From Melieria omissa (taxonomy: Eukaryota > Arthropoda > Insecta > Diptera > Ulidiidae): a stretch of DNA of 64,000 bases. Made by a program: the position numbers and the translations under genes. The notes beneath the pieces were generated by a model. It did no database searches. It was not told the DNA's origin and was given only the letters and a program-made list of their open reading frames with translations. Location of the stretch: assembly GCA_963971225.1 (NCBI GenBank), contig OZ020269.1:38089264-38153263 (forward strand), given 5' to 3'. This document shows, piece by piece, positions 31,099 to 43,533 of the stretch. Position 1 is the stretch's first letter, and every line of letters begins with the position of its first letter.

Positions 31099-34000
31099 TA
31101 AATACATACATACGTGTATGAAAATTACACTTTAACCGTATTTTGCCAAGACCACAAATCACTTCAAAATTTAAAACCGAATTGAGTTTTCTATAGATTT
31201 AATTACAAGTTTAGGCCAAATATTGGAAAACCGAAAAATAATTTGTGTTAGATATACATAAGTATATCTTTATATATTTATATTATATTTATATTAATTA
31301 GGAAATTGCACTATAACATGCGATTGGGGGGTTTGAACCCCTCCTATGTGCGTCAATGTGCGCAAATGATTATTTATTCAATATCGCAGTGGCTACATAG
31401 TGCCCACTTTATCACTTCTTCCCAAAATAATATGTGAGTCATCGACTTATTCACGCTTTACTCATTTCTGAATAATTGATTGATGCAGAGTGCCGATAAT
31501 AAAAAAATCATGGCAGTTAACTTTTGTCAACTAATTTTAAAAGCAAACACATGTATTCTGCTTCATCGTTCAATTGCTAGTGATCGAATTGGAATGTACA
31601 ATATGTATGTGAATGCTCGAGGGGTTACGCTTACCTAAAGATATTTCTGCGGATATCGCGACAGAGTTGCAGTATTTTCCGAATTCGAAATATTATTACA
31701 TATATTAGGCTGCCGCCCAACCTGCCAACTGACCGTTAAAACGATTGGCCAGCCGAGCATCGAATTCTCAAATTCAAGTTAATTATGTATCCATTAATAT
31801 TTGACAGAGAGCAGGATGAGGGAAAACTCTGAAATTCGAAAATTGCAAATAAAAACGAATAAACGAGTGATGTATGAAGAGCAAATTTCGAATAACCGAA
31901 TCGTGTGCTTTGTTTTGAAAATCATCAGGTTTCAAAAGCCAAACATTTTGTTTTTGTAAATGCTACACAAACACATTTTTTTATATGAGAGGCGAAGAAA
32001 TCAGAAGAAAAGAAGGTTTTACGAAGCGATGTCGAAAAATGTGTGCACAGCGTCGACGGTCTAGCGAATAGCAAACGTTCATGCACAAAATACGCACACA
32101 TGACGACCCAAGCCCACACATATACATAAAAAACCATATTGATGGTAAACAGTAGCAATTTCTATGTACGAAACAAAAACTCGCCATCGGCCTCTTTGCG
32201 CCTCGTCTTCATTCTTTGCGATCCGCACAATTTCTGCAAGTTCTACAGAATTTTCTTCCATTCTGGCGAGCTGACACGTACTGGCATTACATCACAACAA
32301 GCGATAAAAAGAACAACCAGAACAAAAACAAACACAAACGTCAACTACGCCAACCTCAAGAAATTTATTTCTTTTTTTTTAGATTATGTTGAAAATAGAC
32401 CAACCGAAACTGGTAAACCGTGCAGCCACATCGGAGAAAGAGCGCGCAACACTCTTCACTGCTACTAGGCTGAGTCAGTACACTCGAAGAAAGCAGACGG
32501 TAAAAGCGCCAACCTATGGACTGTGCGAAGTTCCTTGGCTTAACTACCATCCAAGCCAGTTACATTTAATGAATCTTATTCACGTTTCATCCGGATCATA
32601 CAAATATACTTTTGTTATGTCAGCGAGTTCTCGAAGCCGCATCATCGTCATTGCAATCGTCATTATTGCCATCTGCATTACCGCCCCGCCCGTACAATGC
32701 TGTACATTGGGATGACGTTCGGAAAGCAGACGAAATATGAAGAAACATTTCGAAAACAAATCTGCGCAGCCATTTCGAAGATCTATAAATAACTCACCTT
32801 GAAAAATTGTCGATGTATGTATGGACGGGTAGTTGTTGTATTTTTATTTTGTCAGAATCTTCAAATTCCTTTATCTAATGCGACGTCCTGAGAAATGCTC
32901 TCCGATAAACACGGTCTATGTAGAACTCGCTAACTAGCCAAGGATATCACGCTGCGGCCCACGAGTAATACACGTACGTATGTACGTATAATCGCTTTTC
33001 AATTTCGATTTCGGCTGTACCACTTTCCAACACAATTCGTTTCGTAAGGAGTTAACCTTCCAAAACACTTTTATCCAACACAATATTCACAAATATTCAC
33101 AGGCACTAGTTCGCTAAAAACACAAAACAAAGAGAAAATTCAACATTAATCCTGTGCAATGAAATATACTCGATTAAATTTGAATGTATAATCCTTGCAG
33201 TTCGTTGAAAATATTATAATTGCATTACGAGTCTGCATCTTTCTTCACTTCTCAGAAGAGAGACATTTTCTTTATATGTATATCTCTGATTTTTATTATT
33301 TTTTTTATTTTTTCAATTGACATAATTTTGAGGGGCATTCAGAAATATTTAACACCTCAGCTCGATATCTTCTCGAGTTTACACATTTTTTACCACGCAC
33401 TTTGCTAACGGTCTGTCTGTCGTTTCGTCCTAAAATAGGATAGCTTTTCAATTTCGGGTCTTTCGTTTGCCAGACGACGACGTTCACTAAGCGACGATGT
33501 TCTCTCAACTAAAGAAAATTCCGAAAACCAATGTGAAAATCATGAATGTTTCGAATGCTTTTCCACTTGTATTTGCTTTCTGCATTTTCACTATTTTCGG
33601 CACTGTGGTGCGCCGCGCCACATTAGCATGGGGTGTTTTTGTTTTTGTAGTTTGTATCTAGAGCCCACTGCAAGCACAACAGTGGGCAAGGAGGAGACAA
33701 TTAAGAGCAACACAGAGCATCTACATACAGCACGCGCGCCCATTTGCTCACCGGGTTCTATGGCAGCCAGGCCGGCACTTGCCAACTTGTAAGCTCTGTA
33801 CCAAGGTTCCGGAGTGTATTCTCTTTGTATATACTACGTGGCTTGTAAGGCACTTAAGAAGGCGTGGCTGGTATAGAATAGTAAGTAAGACCCCAGAAGG
33901 AGTGCCTAAGACATGTCCATCTTTTTCAAATTTTCTTGCTTGCGTTTTGAAGGTGATCATTTCGAGTAGTTTTTCTATACAAACATTACTTACACCCACA

Positions 34001-34945
34001 CACACGCAAATATACTCGAAAGTATAACACGAGTGGAATGCGAAATTGCTGTATGTTGTAAGCATGGATAATGCTTTTCCGACCGAGTACGCACAATGCG
34101 GGTGCTTTAGTATCAGAAGAGTTTAATATTTATACACAATGATTTGTCTGATTTGATGTACATAGGTATAATACGGGTTTTAATCATAACCGCAGTCAAT
34201 CTGCCAAAAAAAACATTAGTCAATAATTTGCGGCTCAGGTCTAAAAGACCCACTATCAGATCAGAGCGACAGTACTAGCTTCTTCATGTATTAAGTAAGA
34301 AGAACAGTGAACAGGTTGGCCATCGAATACGCTGCTGAAATAGGGTTCGTGGCAGTTATCAATTTTCTGAAATCGTTGGAAAGTCCTTGAATCTAACTTG
34401 AAAACATAATTTCTATATGTTCTGATTTTCTGTTTTTTTTAGAAAAAAATAAACGACAGGAAGGGTTTTTACTACACCTTATCTTAGCCGATATGGAATC
34501 CTCCGAGCTTTGTATACCAGGGTATTGTGGCTGCTAATATTACAATATCGACAGTTTGAACATGGATATGTCACCCGGAATGTCACACAAGGCGAAGGAG
34601 AATTTGGAAGTGGGTTCGTAACATGGAATAAGGCCCAAAAGTAAAGTAGAGAGTAGTAGTAGAGCTATATAGTAGACCGACATCTGGTTAAAACGAATGG
34701 AGTAAATAACCAACTATTCTTATACCTTTCCACAATTCATACTGTTTGAGTTAATTTAGCAAGAAGTTTGAAGTTTGGTTGAGACTATTCTTCAACAAAT
34801 AAGGCAATTCTTAAATGTAGCCAATATTCATTTATATTTCTATTATGCAACTACTATTTAACTACTAAATATTTAATAACAGCAGCTACGACGGCAAAGC
34901 CCTGTACCGAACTGACCATTTTATAACAAATTGGCTATAAACAAC
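31099..34945. other. Long unannotated stretch
   Basis: AT-rich DNA with many short frames and no recognised domain. GGGGGGTTTGAACCCCTCC near 31325 looks like an isolated T-arm but no tRNA cloverleaf surrounds it. A candidate signal-peptide frame at 32617 is listed separately. A minus-strand frame at 33591-33785 has a hydrophobic segment (VLLLIVSSLPTVVLAV) but nothing else to support it. Confidence 0.3.
32617..32715 (+). CDS. Candidate secreted micropeptide or exon (32 aa)
   Basis: A short frame reads MSASSRSRIIVIAIVIIAIC and then ITAPPVQCCTLG before TGA. The basic start and long Ile/Val core resemble a signal peptide with a plausible cleavage after the VQC region. There is no mature domain, so it would be a first exon at best, and no convincing splice donor is visible. 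The hydrophobic run may also be a chance product of (ATCGTC/ATTGTC)-like repetition in the DNA. Confidence 0.15.
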   Translation: MSASSRSRIIVIAIVIIAICITAPPVQCCTLG

Positions 34946-36182
34946 TAGGGGAAAGTCGGGTAATGACGGCATAGTTTTCATTTAGCATCAAAACATATCC
35001 AAAAATTGATATTTTTGATCAAATCAGAGTTAAGAGCACAACTCGAACACATATGCTAATAAAGTGTATCGGCAGATTTCAAAAATTCTGATTTTAACTA
35101 TAAAAAATTAGAATCTATAAAAAAAGTTGGTTTTTGTCATTTAGAAAAATGGTGGGGTAATGACGGCCACTCAAAAAAACCGACCAGAAATCGCACAAAT
35201 ATCAACACAAATCGCTGTGAATGCTTAATAAAGGCTCCGTGAAGAAAAACAAATGGAAATTTGACATTTTTGTAATTGTAACTTTATTGATAGCTCACAA
35301 AAAACGGAAGAGAAACGAAATTGAAACATATAGAAAAAAATGCCTCAAACTTACAATACAACGATATTAATTTTCATCCTCATCGTCGAGATCTGAGTCG
35401 CAGTTGCGACATGTGTAATAAAAGCGCATTTGAACTACTTTTTTTTCCACGCATTTCAAATGGAATGGCCGCTTGCACGTACTGCACTTAATCGAATTGA
35501 AGCTTTTCAATTTTTGTGGCATTAACTCCAAACACAATAAGCAGAAGTCTCGATCTTCTTCTTCTTCTGATGAAGGGGATTGACGACGACGCTGCACTTT
35601 CCGTGGCCGCTTGGCTGGTGATGGCGCTCCCTTTTTCTGGCGCTTAGTATAGTGCAGAATAGCTATACCGTCTAGAACGACTGGACAAGCAGTGGATCTC
35701 TTTAAATGGCATAAAATGCCTCAATGATGAACAAATATCATCATGCGGATTCCAAAAATACTTCTTAATGACATGGCCGTCGTTACCCCACCTCTAGTGG
35801 CCGTCATTCCTCCACTGACCTCATTTTGCGCAAGCATGCAGTACAAATAAACTATGCAAGACACATGACAAATTTTACTTGATTTAGAAAGCTAATATCA
35901 ATAGCAACATTTTAACATATTAACCTTGATTGTGTAGCTGAAAGTGTTGACGAAATAATCGATATTTTGAACACCTTATAAAACTTTCGGGTAGTTACGT
36001 ATCGGCACTGGTCTGGAACTACAAGTTATAATAAATCCACACACTTCAGCTTCTACTTAAAAACAAGCTTAGGGAACAAGCTTTCTGTTACAGTAAACGG
36101 TTTAGACCTACGTCAACTTTAAGTACCAAAAATGGTGATGGCCGTCATTACCCCATGGCCGTCATTACCCCACTTTCCCCTA
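34946..36182 (-). mobile_element. pogo/Tigger-like element with repeated subterminal motifs
   Basis: Ends TA|GGGGAAAGTCGGGTAATGAC and, reverse-complemented, TA|GGGGAAAGTGGGGTAATGAC. The motif GGGGTAATGACGGCC recurs inside: about 34957 and 35154 in plus orientation, and about 35773, 35799, 36138 and 36154 in minus orientation. The coding remnant is a C-terminal zinc finger on the minus strand. TA duplication and this type of transposase tail fit the pogo/Tigger branch of Tc1/mariner; the catalytic domain is missing. Confidence 0.75.
35367..35655 (-). pseudogene. C-terminal zinc-finger tail of a pogo/Tigger-like transposase
   Basis: Minus-strand frame: a basic linker KRPRKVQRRRQSPSS, an acidic stretch EEEEDRDF, then a PHD-like C4HC3-type pattern (FCLLCLE, IKCSTCKRPFHLKC, YYTCRNCDSD) and an acidic end before the stop at 35367. 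The order basic-acidic-zinc finger is common at the C-terminus of DDE transposases of the Tigger/pogo group in insects and other animals. The upstream DNA-binding and DDE domains have been deleted, so only about 90 residues of an expected 500 or more remain. The nearest ATG is at 35597 but is unlikely to be a true start. Confidence 0.6.
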
Positions 36183-38095
36183 GTATTTCCAATCGGACGC
36201 ACAAAATTATCAGTGAAAAGCCGGCCATCTTTTGCAGTTTTGACATAGTATTCTTTGCCAATTAGAATTTCGACTCCGAACTTAATTGCTAAGCATTCGG
36301 TCTCCCGAAGGTCAGCCGTGGTAGGGGTGGCCCACTGCACTTGAACACAACTGTAAATTTCAAGTGCAAGACTTAAAGTAAAGTTCGGCATTTCTTCATA
36401 CCGGCGTGTTCGGTTTCTTTCGCCGTTGTGTTCTCAGTTTACATGTTCGCACTAAGCCACTGCTAATACGCAGTTATCTACCAGTGTATTGAATTACATA
36501 CGAACATATGTACATACATACATACTCTTAAAATGAGTTGCAAAAAGTTCAAACACATATATCGTTATGTACGAATGTATTTTTAAATATTTCATCCAAA
36601 TATGGCTAATGGAAACCAATTTTGCGCCACAACGAAGTAAATTGAATAAAAGCTACTCTGACACATTGCTAAAAATTTAAATTGATGTTCACAAAAACTA
36701 CAATGCCTTGGTCGCAATTTAGTGGGTGCACTAATCGAACGTAGTCTGTCGCGGCAAACTGTCGCTCTTTAGGACTCGACCGATTTCGCCACTCAAAACA
36801 CGCACAGTAATCACGAATGGGTTAAGGCACGCTTTTTTTTGCCAGCAACGGAGGGGATTATAATTGCCTTCCGAATTTATTTCTTCACTCGAACCAATAA
36901 CAATGAAAGCAAGTTGTTTGTTGGCTTGCGTTTGTCGTTTCATTCCGCAACTAAAAATTTATGGACTTGAGATAACAATACTAACAACTGCTTTCGTAGC
37001 AAATATGACTGTGCATGCCTGCGAGTTGACTGCGAAATTGCAACCGCTCCGAACGACAGACTCTCTAACCGCAGCTGAAGCGAACGCGATCACCGTTTAC
37101 TAGCGAATGGTACTCAAGCGTGCTGGTCGTGGCGAATGAACTGCAACAACTGCTTCGTGCGGAGTTATTGAGAACAAATTTCGCCGTGGAGACTAAATAG
37201 CAAGTGTCTCTCTTGCGGAGAATTCTTCAGTATTGGAGGAGATGATTGCTTTTACTTTGAGAACCCCTTACCTGTTTCGATTTGCAGTTTTGCAGGTAGG
37301 ACCAGGCATATCACACACGTCATACTGGTATTATTTTTACATATGTATCTAGGGACGAATATTTATTGTATTTATTTGTTTATTGGCCAATGTACAACGT
37401 GAACTTACTGACTATAGGGAAGTTAACTACATATTGATAAAAACGCAAATGCATTTAACATATGCATATATTTTCCAAAGTCCCTTTAGGGTGTTCAACT
37501 CCAACACAGGGCACATTTATTTTACCAAAAAGGCTTATATGAAAGGCAAGTTTTGCTAAAAGCACTGTACAACAGCATTTCTTCAACAGAGTAACGACTG
37601 TATATTTCTGAAAGAGGACGTACGAAAGTAATAGTCCAGCACGTCTGAGCTTTTCGTAATTTGCGCATAAAGGTTAAAGGGGTCCCTATAGACCTTTACA
37701 CGGAAAGTATGAAAACTTGAAGAGCTAGAGCTCTTTGTCTAGGACAAAGTTGTTTGCATTAAAAAAATTTTTTTGTGTTTATGTTTTTTATGTTTTTCGA
37801 AAAATTGTTTCATAAAAAGCTTGTATTAAGTAAAATATTGCAAAACTACTTTATTGTCTTTTTAGAAAATATTCTTCATTAAAAATTAAGGTGGGTTTTC
37901 AAACAACAAAACTTTCTGAAAATCCCCCCAAGAAAATGAAAAGCCTTAAACACGAAACCTTCATTTAATACTTTTTTCATAAATTGCTGGCTTTGCTTGA
38001 GATATTGAGAAAAATTTTGAATATAAAAAAAATTTTTGCCATGGAAAAATACTAAGTTCAAGTGGTCTCAATTTTAAACAAATTTTTAAGATTTT
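36183..38095. other. No gene recognised; one unexplained minus-strand frame
   Basis: From an ATG at 36391 (minus) the frame MPNFTLSLALEIYSCVQVQW and TADLRETECLAIKFGVEILI runs to the pogo-like element boundary at 36182. It has protein-like composition but no domain I recognise, and it is cut by that element. A 66-codon plus-strand frame from 36903 begins MKASCLLACVCRF without further support. The rest is AT-rich. Confidence 0.3.
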
Positions 38096-38102
38096 AAAAA
38101 TT

Positions 38103-38428
38103 AATAATAATAATTGACTGGCACGACAGCCCGATACCGCGACTAAGGTCTACCCGCAACCAACCATGTTGTGCGTGCGAATTTGAACAAGGTTGGAAGG
38201 GACCTACAGTTTTTATGCCGATTCCGAACTGCGAGTTGGGAGCTTTTTCATAGGCAATTTTACTCTCAGAGGTTTGCCATTTCCTGCTGAGAGGACAGCC
38301 GCCGCAAGAAAAATTTTTATTTTTCTTTTTTTTTTCGGTGTTAACGCAACGGAGTCGTGAACCTGGGTTCGAGCGTCGCATTTGACTCGCGGCCCAACGC
38401 GCTAGCCAACTGAGCTACGGCGTCTGTC
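38103..38428 (-). mobile_element. tRNA-derived SINE, long form
   Basis: On the minus strand: a tRNA-like head with GTAGCTCAGTTGGCTAGCG (A box) and GGTTCACGACTCC (B box); an A-rich linker; a central domain including GGAAATGGCAAACCTCTGAG and GAATCGGCATAAAAACTGTA; then the 3' domain CGGGCTGTCGTGCCAGTCAA and an ATT-repeat tail. AAAAATT flanks both sides (38096-38102 and 38429-38435). The central domain is a motif I know from abundant SINEs of higher flies. Confidence 0.85.
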
Positions 38429-38435
38429 AAAAATT

Positions 38436-39233
38436 CAATTTTCAAAAATTACTTTGATAAATTCGTATTGGTTTTCATCATATCAATGTGAAAATTACTC
38501 GTAAGCCACATATGCTTCACTCCAGGGGTGTAAAAACCCCCATAGTCTATAAATATTTAACATTTTCAATCACTATGCATGGTATGTATGTACATACGTT
38601 GCCACATTAGCAAAAAGGTCTTTTCCCCTTTCAACATTTAAGATAATAAATGTTTTAGAAATATATGGTCGGCAACAGAGTAGCACAGAAAAAGTTCGAA
38701 ATTGTTGTACTGTGGAATGGAAACAATGGAACTGCAAACTAAATTTACACCGAAAAATCACGCAAGAAAGAGTCATTCACGCTCACAGTTCACGGATCGG
38801 ATAGAGACCATTTAAATTCGCTAAATAATGCGTCCAGAAAACCATACATTAATAGCGTCCACGGACCTTGTGTAATTAATTAGTGATTAGATTACTCCGA
38901 TGGACAAGCCGAACACATGTTGGTAACAATGTTCTTTAGTTTAAGTTATAATTCATATTTGTTACTAGTGTTTCAAAATAGAAAATAACACCAATGCGGT
39001 GTTAAAAACATCTATAAAAAATCTATTGCCAATAAAAATGAGGGGTAACTTCAACCCTTTGTAAGTCGGCCATTTTGTGGCGCATCGGAGAAAAAAATTT
39101 TTTTTGTAAATTCAATTAATATACTCTTAAATAAAAAAGTTTGGAAAGATTCGAACATTATTTGTAAAAAAAAACAAAAAAGAAAAAAAAAACAGTTTAA
39201 CTGATCTCTCCCCTTAAGCTGTGTAGCTGTTTA
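38436..39233. other. No gene recognised
   Basis: CAGGGGTGTAAAAACCCCCA near 38523 resembles a hAT-like terminus but no partner is visible. Otherwise AT-rich. Confidence 0.3.
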
Positions 39234-39455
39234 AAGACATGGACGTAGCACAGCGTATTAAGATCCAGCGGCTACGTTGGCTTGGCCATGTCTGCCGTAT
39301 GGACGGCAAAGAGGGAAGCAGTGTCTCCGGTGGAGAACCACTTTAAGGACGCCTTATCATCTCTTGGTGTGACCAACTGGAGAAGCAGAGGCGCCTGTAG
39401 AGATCTTTTGCGACCGGCCGAAACCCGGTAGCAGGTTGTTATGGCCAGTGAAATA
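39234..39455 (+). pseudogene. LINE ORF2 C-terminal fragment
   Basis: The plus strand reads DMDVAQRIKIQRLRWLGHVC followed by RMDGKEG, the RWLGHVxRM block found after the reverse transcriptase of several LINE clades. A frame change follows, then ALSSLGVTNWRSRG and LLRPAETR-stop-QVVMAS, the usual last residues before the 3' UTR. Only about 70 codons survive, with at least one frameshift and one stop. No RNase H is associated. Clade cannot be determined from this piece. Confidence 0.7.
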
Positions 39456-41146
39456 AGTAAGTCTTCACCATGCCGCTCCAAATAAACTTACTAGAAATAT
39501 CAGAAGGATATTTCTTTACACTGTGCTAGTATTGCATAAACAAAGCATTTTTGATAAATCACTACTATTTCTTGACGCTATTACTTACTTGCCTTTTAAA
39601 AGTGCTGTTATGGTTTTCGTATAATGTTTGAAATGGTTGAAAATTATAAAAGATTCAATATAAAATGAGTACTTCCCCTAGATGCTATAGTAGATTGAAG
39701 AAAGCAACAACCATCAACCACAACGAGGAATAATGACTTCTCGGCCTCTTTCCGGTTATATTTACTTGCAATAGCTTCTCATTTACATTGGTATAAATGA
39801 TTTGGGACGACTCCAAGCGGGAGCGAATTACTATCACTTAAAATTATATTACCTCATCTTATCTATAAGTTCGTCCCCCAATTTGAGAATCAATCAATCA
39901 ACAATGTTCTAGTTATTCGACCTTTGAAAATATATCTTCTGCAAAATATGTTTGCAAAAGATCCAAATCTACTAATGCACGCTCGTTGATTATTTTAATG
40001 CGATATGTTATACTACTGTCTATACGTACTGCCATAACTCCAATCGACCTGCGAAACTTTTTCGAGACCATTGAAATTTTATGAAATTTAAGCTAAAAAA
40101 AATATCGGCGAATATCTGAATTTCGTCCAGCTTTTAAAACTATCCTTAGCTGTATGACATCTTGCGTTAAAGTGCTAAAAGTCCGAAATACAGACATCGA
40201 TACACAAACCTGCATATGTACGTATGTGCGGACGCGGCACCGCCTATGTCCGCGAAAATTGTCCATGAAAACAAGATTCTAAAATTAGTACGTTAGAACT
40301 GGTTTCACTAGTTTCTTGATAATCTGGGTGACTGGCTTACATAAGTACATACAAAAATGCGTATGTACGAGTGTACACACTTTTAATTTTTGGCGTAATG
40401 CTTCGCTGCCTTCACCCGTATTCCAGACTACCTATGGCCTGGTTTCCACTTTGATAGTTGCTATACTTCGCAGTAGAGTTCGATGGCAAGGTACAAATAG
40501 GTACGAATTTTCTTTACAGAAAACGAGTTTTTTTGTACACGCAACACACAAATTCCCAATTTCAGAAACGCGACCTTTCTGCGTGGGAACCCGGTATAGC
40601 CATTATTTATTGCTTACATTTTTTATTCCCGCTTCTCGTTTTTGCACACGCATAAGCCTCTTTCCCTGGTATTCCGCACTGGCTCGAGCTCCAACCAGGT
40701 ATTGCGTTTACTTGAAAACTGGTTTGATCGCCTTCTTCGCCGACTCCGCATCGCAGAAGAATGTAATTGCTCTAGCACGCTTACATGCTTAATGCAATCA
40801 CGACGCACTGCCGCCTTCAGCCTCGTGCGAAACGAACGTAAATATCCTAAAAGATGTGGGTGCCCAATGAAAAAAGTGAAATGAAAAAAGGTAAAAGTGT
40901 CCCGTGTCTATCTCTTTGGGGTGAATGGACCCCAGAGGCTCCACTCGCATTACGTATCAGTATCACGGAGCGAACTGAATCCAGAAGTTTCGTGTAGTAA
41001 ACATTTTCTATGTGGGAAATGAGACGCTGCGAGAGCGGAATAGTACTTTACGGAGAGCAAAACGCGGAAACTGTACGTATTACAGTAAAAGAAACACTGT
41101 TTTACCCGTATATAATATTTATTATGTATTTATCGTTAAAAGAACA
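39456..41146. other. No gene recognised
   Basis: Overlapping frames of 60-158 codons near 40316-40884 on both strands have no recognisable domain. No terminal repeats or RNA genes seen. Confidence 0.3.
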
Positions 41147-42660
41147 TTATTTACTAAATTTCCTTTTTAAGGTTTGCTTTTTGCAGTCCGGATATACCTG
41201 TCTTTGTTCTTGTACGCAACATAGTAAAAATTGCTTTTCTTCCTCTTCCACAGTAATTAAGCCATGGAAGTCTTGCATTAACTTAACCGCTCTTTTAGCC
41301 GTTCCGTTAACTGCTTTCAATGCCAGCACCTTTTTCTTAGCATATTGAAACAAGGTATTATTCGACCATGAAGCAGGACACTCGTTGAGGAAACTGTCAT
41401 CAATTTGGAATACGGTTGAATTCGATTGAATACGGCCTTACTTTTGATTGAACCAAAATCACCTATGCTTTTCTCTGAAATTGAGAAAGATAAAAAACAA
41501 ATATTGTTACTAGTTCTACTAACCGAAAAGTGGGTCACAATTCTTCCTTCGATGAGATGTAGCGTTTACCGTGGGCTGTTGAGTGCTGCTTTTGAGATGC
41601 TTTTGTCGATTCTTTCGTAAGTCTTCATGGTCTTTAAAAAGCATAGATCCTGGTATGGTGTCTGTACCGCTAAAGTGCACTGCAGTCAAGGCTTTACGTG
41701 GGATGTCACGATGAACAGGCATAGGTCTAATAGAGCTACCTTGTTCTTGTTCGAAATTCTGAATTGAGAGCTAAATAAAGTTATTTTGAATGAATAAATT
41801 GCTCTTGCCATCAAGCTTTGCGGATCGCACCTGGAGGCCGAATCTTGAATTTCTTCTTTTTATCTCCGCCGAGAAATATTATTAAAAGCTCTATTAATTC
41901 ACGATAGTAATCTCTAGCAATCTTTTTAGTTAATTCAAATCGGTAAAAGTCTAGCAGTTCGTTAATTTCTGAAACATTTAGGCATGCTAGCTTTTCTGTA
42001 TAGCTCTGTATCCTCTCGGAATCAACATTTTTCCAGTTTTCTACGAACTTTTGAAACAGTGGAATGTCAGGGCTCGTAGTGACTTGGCTAATTTTGGCTT
42101 CAAGCATGCCTTTTAATTCCAACTCGTAGACGAGTTTTGCTTGGCGGCAAGCAAAAGCAAACATTCTCTACTCATTTTCTGTTCGAGAAGCACACAGGCA
42201 CCATTAATACAACCTGTATTGGAAGCAGTAGTATCACAACAGAGAATCTGCACTTTGTCTTCAAGATTCCAATCAATCATAGCGTTCCAAAATGCCTGTG
42301 CTTGTTCGCTTCCTGAAGAGTTCTCTAATTGTGGCACAGCAATGAGTTGTTTTTTGTGATCGCACGAAATAACCATCGGTAACGTTCTTCTTTAGATTTT
42401 CGTGCATCTAAAGCTGGTAAAAGTTTGTCATCCCAGAGGACAGTTACAGTATCCGGCACCTCGTTTTGAAAATCACTTTTTATAGCTTCTGCGCGTTCCT
42501 AATTCTTTGAATTAGGAACTTACTCATAGGATATTCGTCAGTGTAATGTTCAAGCGCTTCAACAGTTGCTTCAATAATAAATATGGAATCTCGCATGCCT
42601 AACTGACACCTATCTAAAGCTGCCACCAATTTCGGACTTATGCAATTTTTCCTCATAGAA
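41147..42660 (-). pseudogene. Decayed transposase-like gene of an unnamed family (DTT…NTG…CxH)
   Basis: Minus-strand blocks in order: SPKLVAALDRCQLGMRDSIF (about 42600-42650); PDTVTVLWDDKLLPALDARK (about 42400-42460); MVISCDHKKQLIAVPQL; VQILCCDTTASNTGCINGAC and VLLEQKMSRECLL (42170-42260); CRQAKLVYELELKGMLEAKI through ELIELLIIFLGGDKKKKFKI and RPPGAIRKA (41811-42140); and the C-terminal KAVNGTAKRAVKLMQDFHGL with EEEEKQFLLCCVQEQRQVYP (41147-41330). The aspartate in CCDTT and the later CR-x motif are arranged like the first catalytic aspartate and CxxH of hAT-type RNase-H-fold transposases, but the family is distinct and I know it only as unnamed multicopy proteins in arthropods and cnidarians. 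At least four frame changes. Confidence 0.6.
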
Positions 42661-43533
42661 GTGTTAGACTATGTGCTCTCGGTAGAGGCGGGCAAGTTTT
42701 CTTGAATATCCCCTGTTTCAGATTCAAAAGACAAATTTTCTGGTAGTGGTTCATAAGAAGGTGTTGAAGGAGTTAAGAATACCAGATATGTATTTATCAC
42801 GTCGCTTTTGCTCGTCTATGTTTCTAACGTAACCCTATTCCTCCTTTTCGGCCAGTTTTTTTGCCAACGCTGCTCAAACACGCCTTGAGATTCAAGCTAA
42901 CTAGTTTTTTAACACAGTTCAGTAAAGATTTCGTTGGTATACGTGTAGTACGAATAGTAAGATTGGCGCTTTCATTTACACTTAAATTAACTTCTCGAAT
43001 ATTATAGAATAGAACTGCCAGAACCTTTCCATTAGAGGGAAGTTTTGAACCGGTAATTTTATGTTTTACGTCCCCTATTAAAAATACCCCCTTTTAAAAA
43101 CTGCGTAATTCCACTGACATGTTGACTGAATGAAAACAAATGCGATGCAATACAATCAAACAAACAAGCAACAACAAGTAAATCAATACGTTGGCCTCCG
43201 CGCGCCTTAGTTAACAAGTACCTACATCGATGAAAGTCGGCACGGGTTGCCGTGCTTCTAAATACGTGAAATTGTATTTATAATAGTTTTGACATCATTG
43301 AAACAAAATAAGAGGGTATGCTTTGGAAAAAAATACTTTTATTTTTTTGGCACAACCTAATGTTCATAAATAAAAATGAATCTTTGTCCGTTCGGATTCT
43401 TAAAACTTGAAAACGACTGGACCAAACCGGATACGTTCTTCGCCGGATTTGTTCGTAATTGCTACGAGAAGGTTTAGAAAAATATAAAAGCCGGGAACAC
43501 GGGGCGCGGCAGCAACAGTACATATTTTTAGAC
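42661..43533. other. No gene recognised
   Basis: May hold the 5' part of the transposase-like relic that ends at 42660, but I cannot read it. No terminal repeats identified. Confidence 0.3.

Noticed and set aside
31325..31345. tRNA gene suggested by GGTTTGAACCCC
   Set aside because: Only an isolated T-arm-like palindrome; no acceptor, D or anticodon stems can be drawn around it.
37674..38560. TTAA element starting TTAAAGGGGTCCC
   Set aside because: I could not find a convincing inverse end; the candidate at 38557 does not match beyond a few bases.
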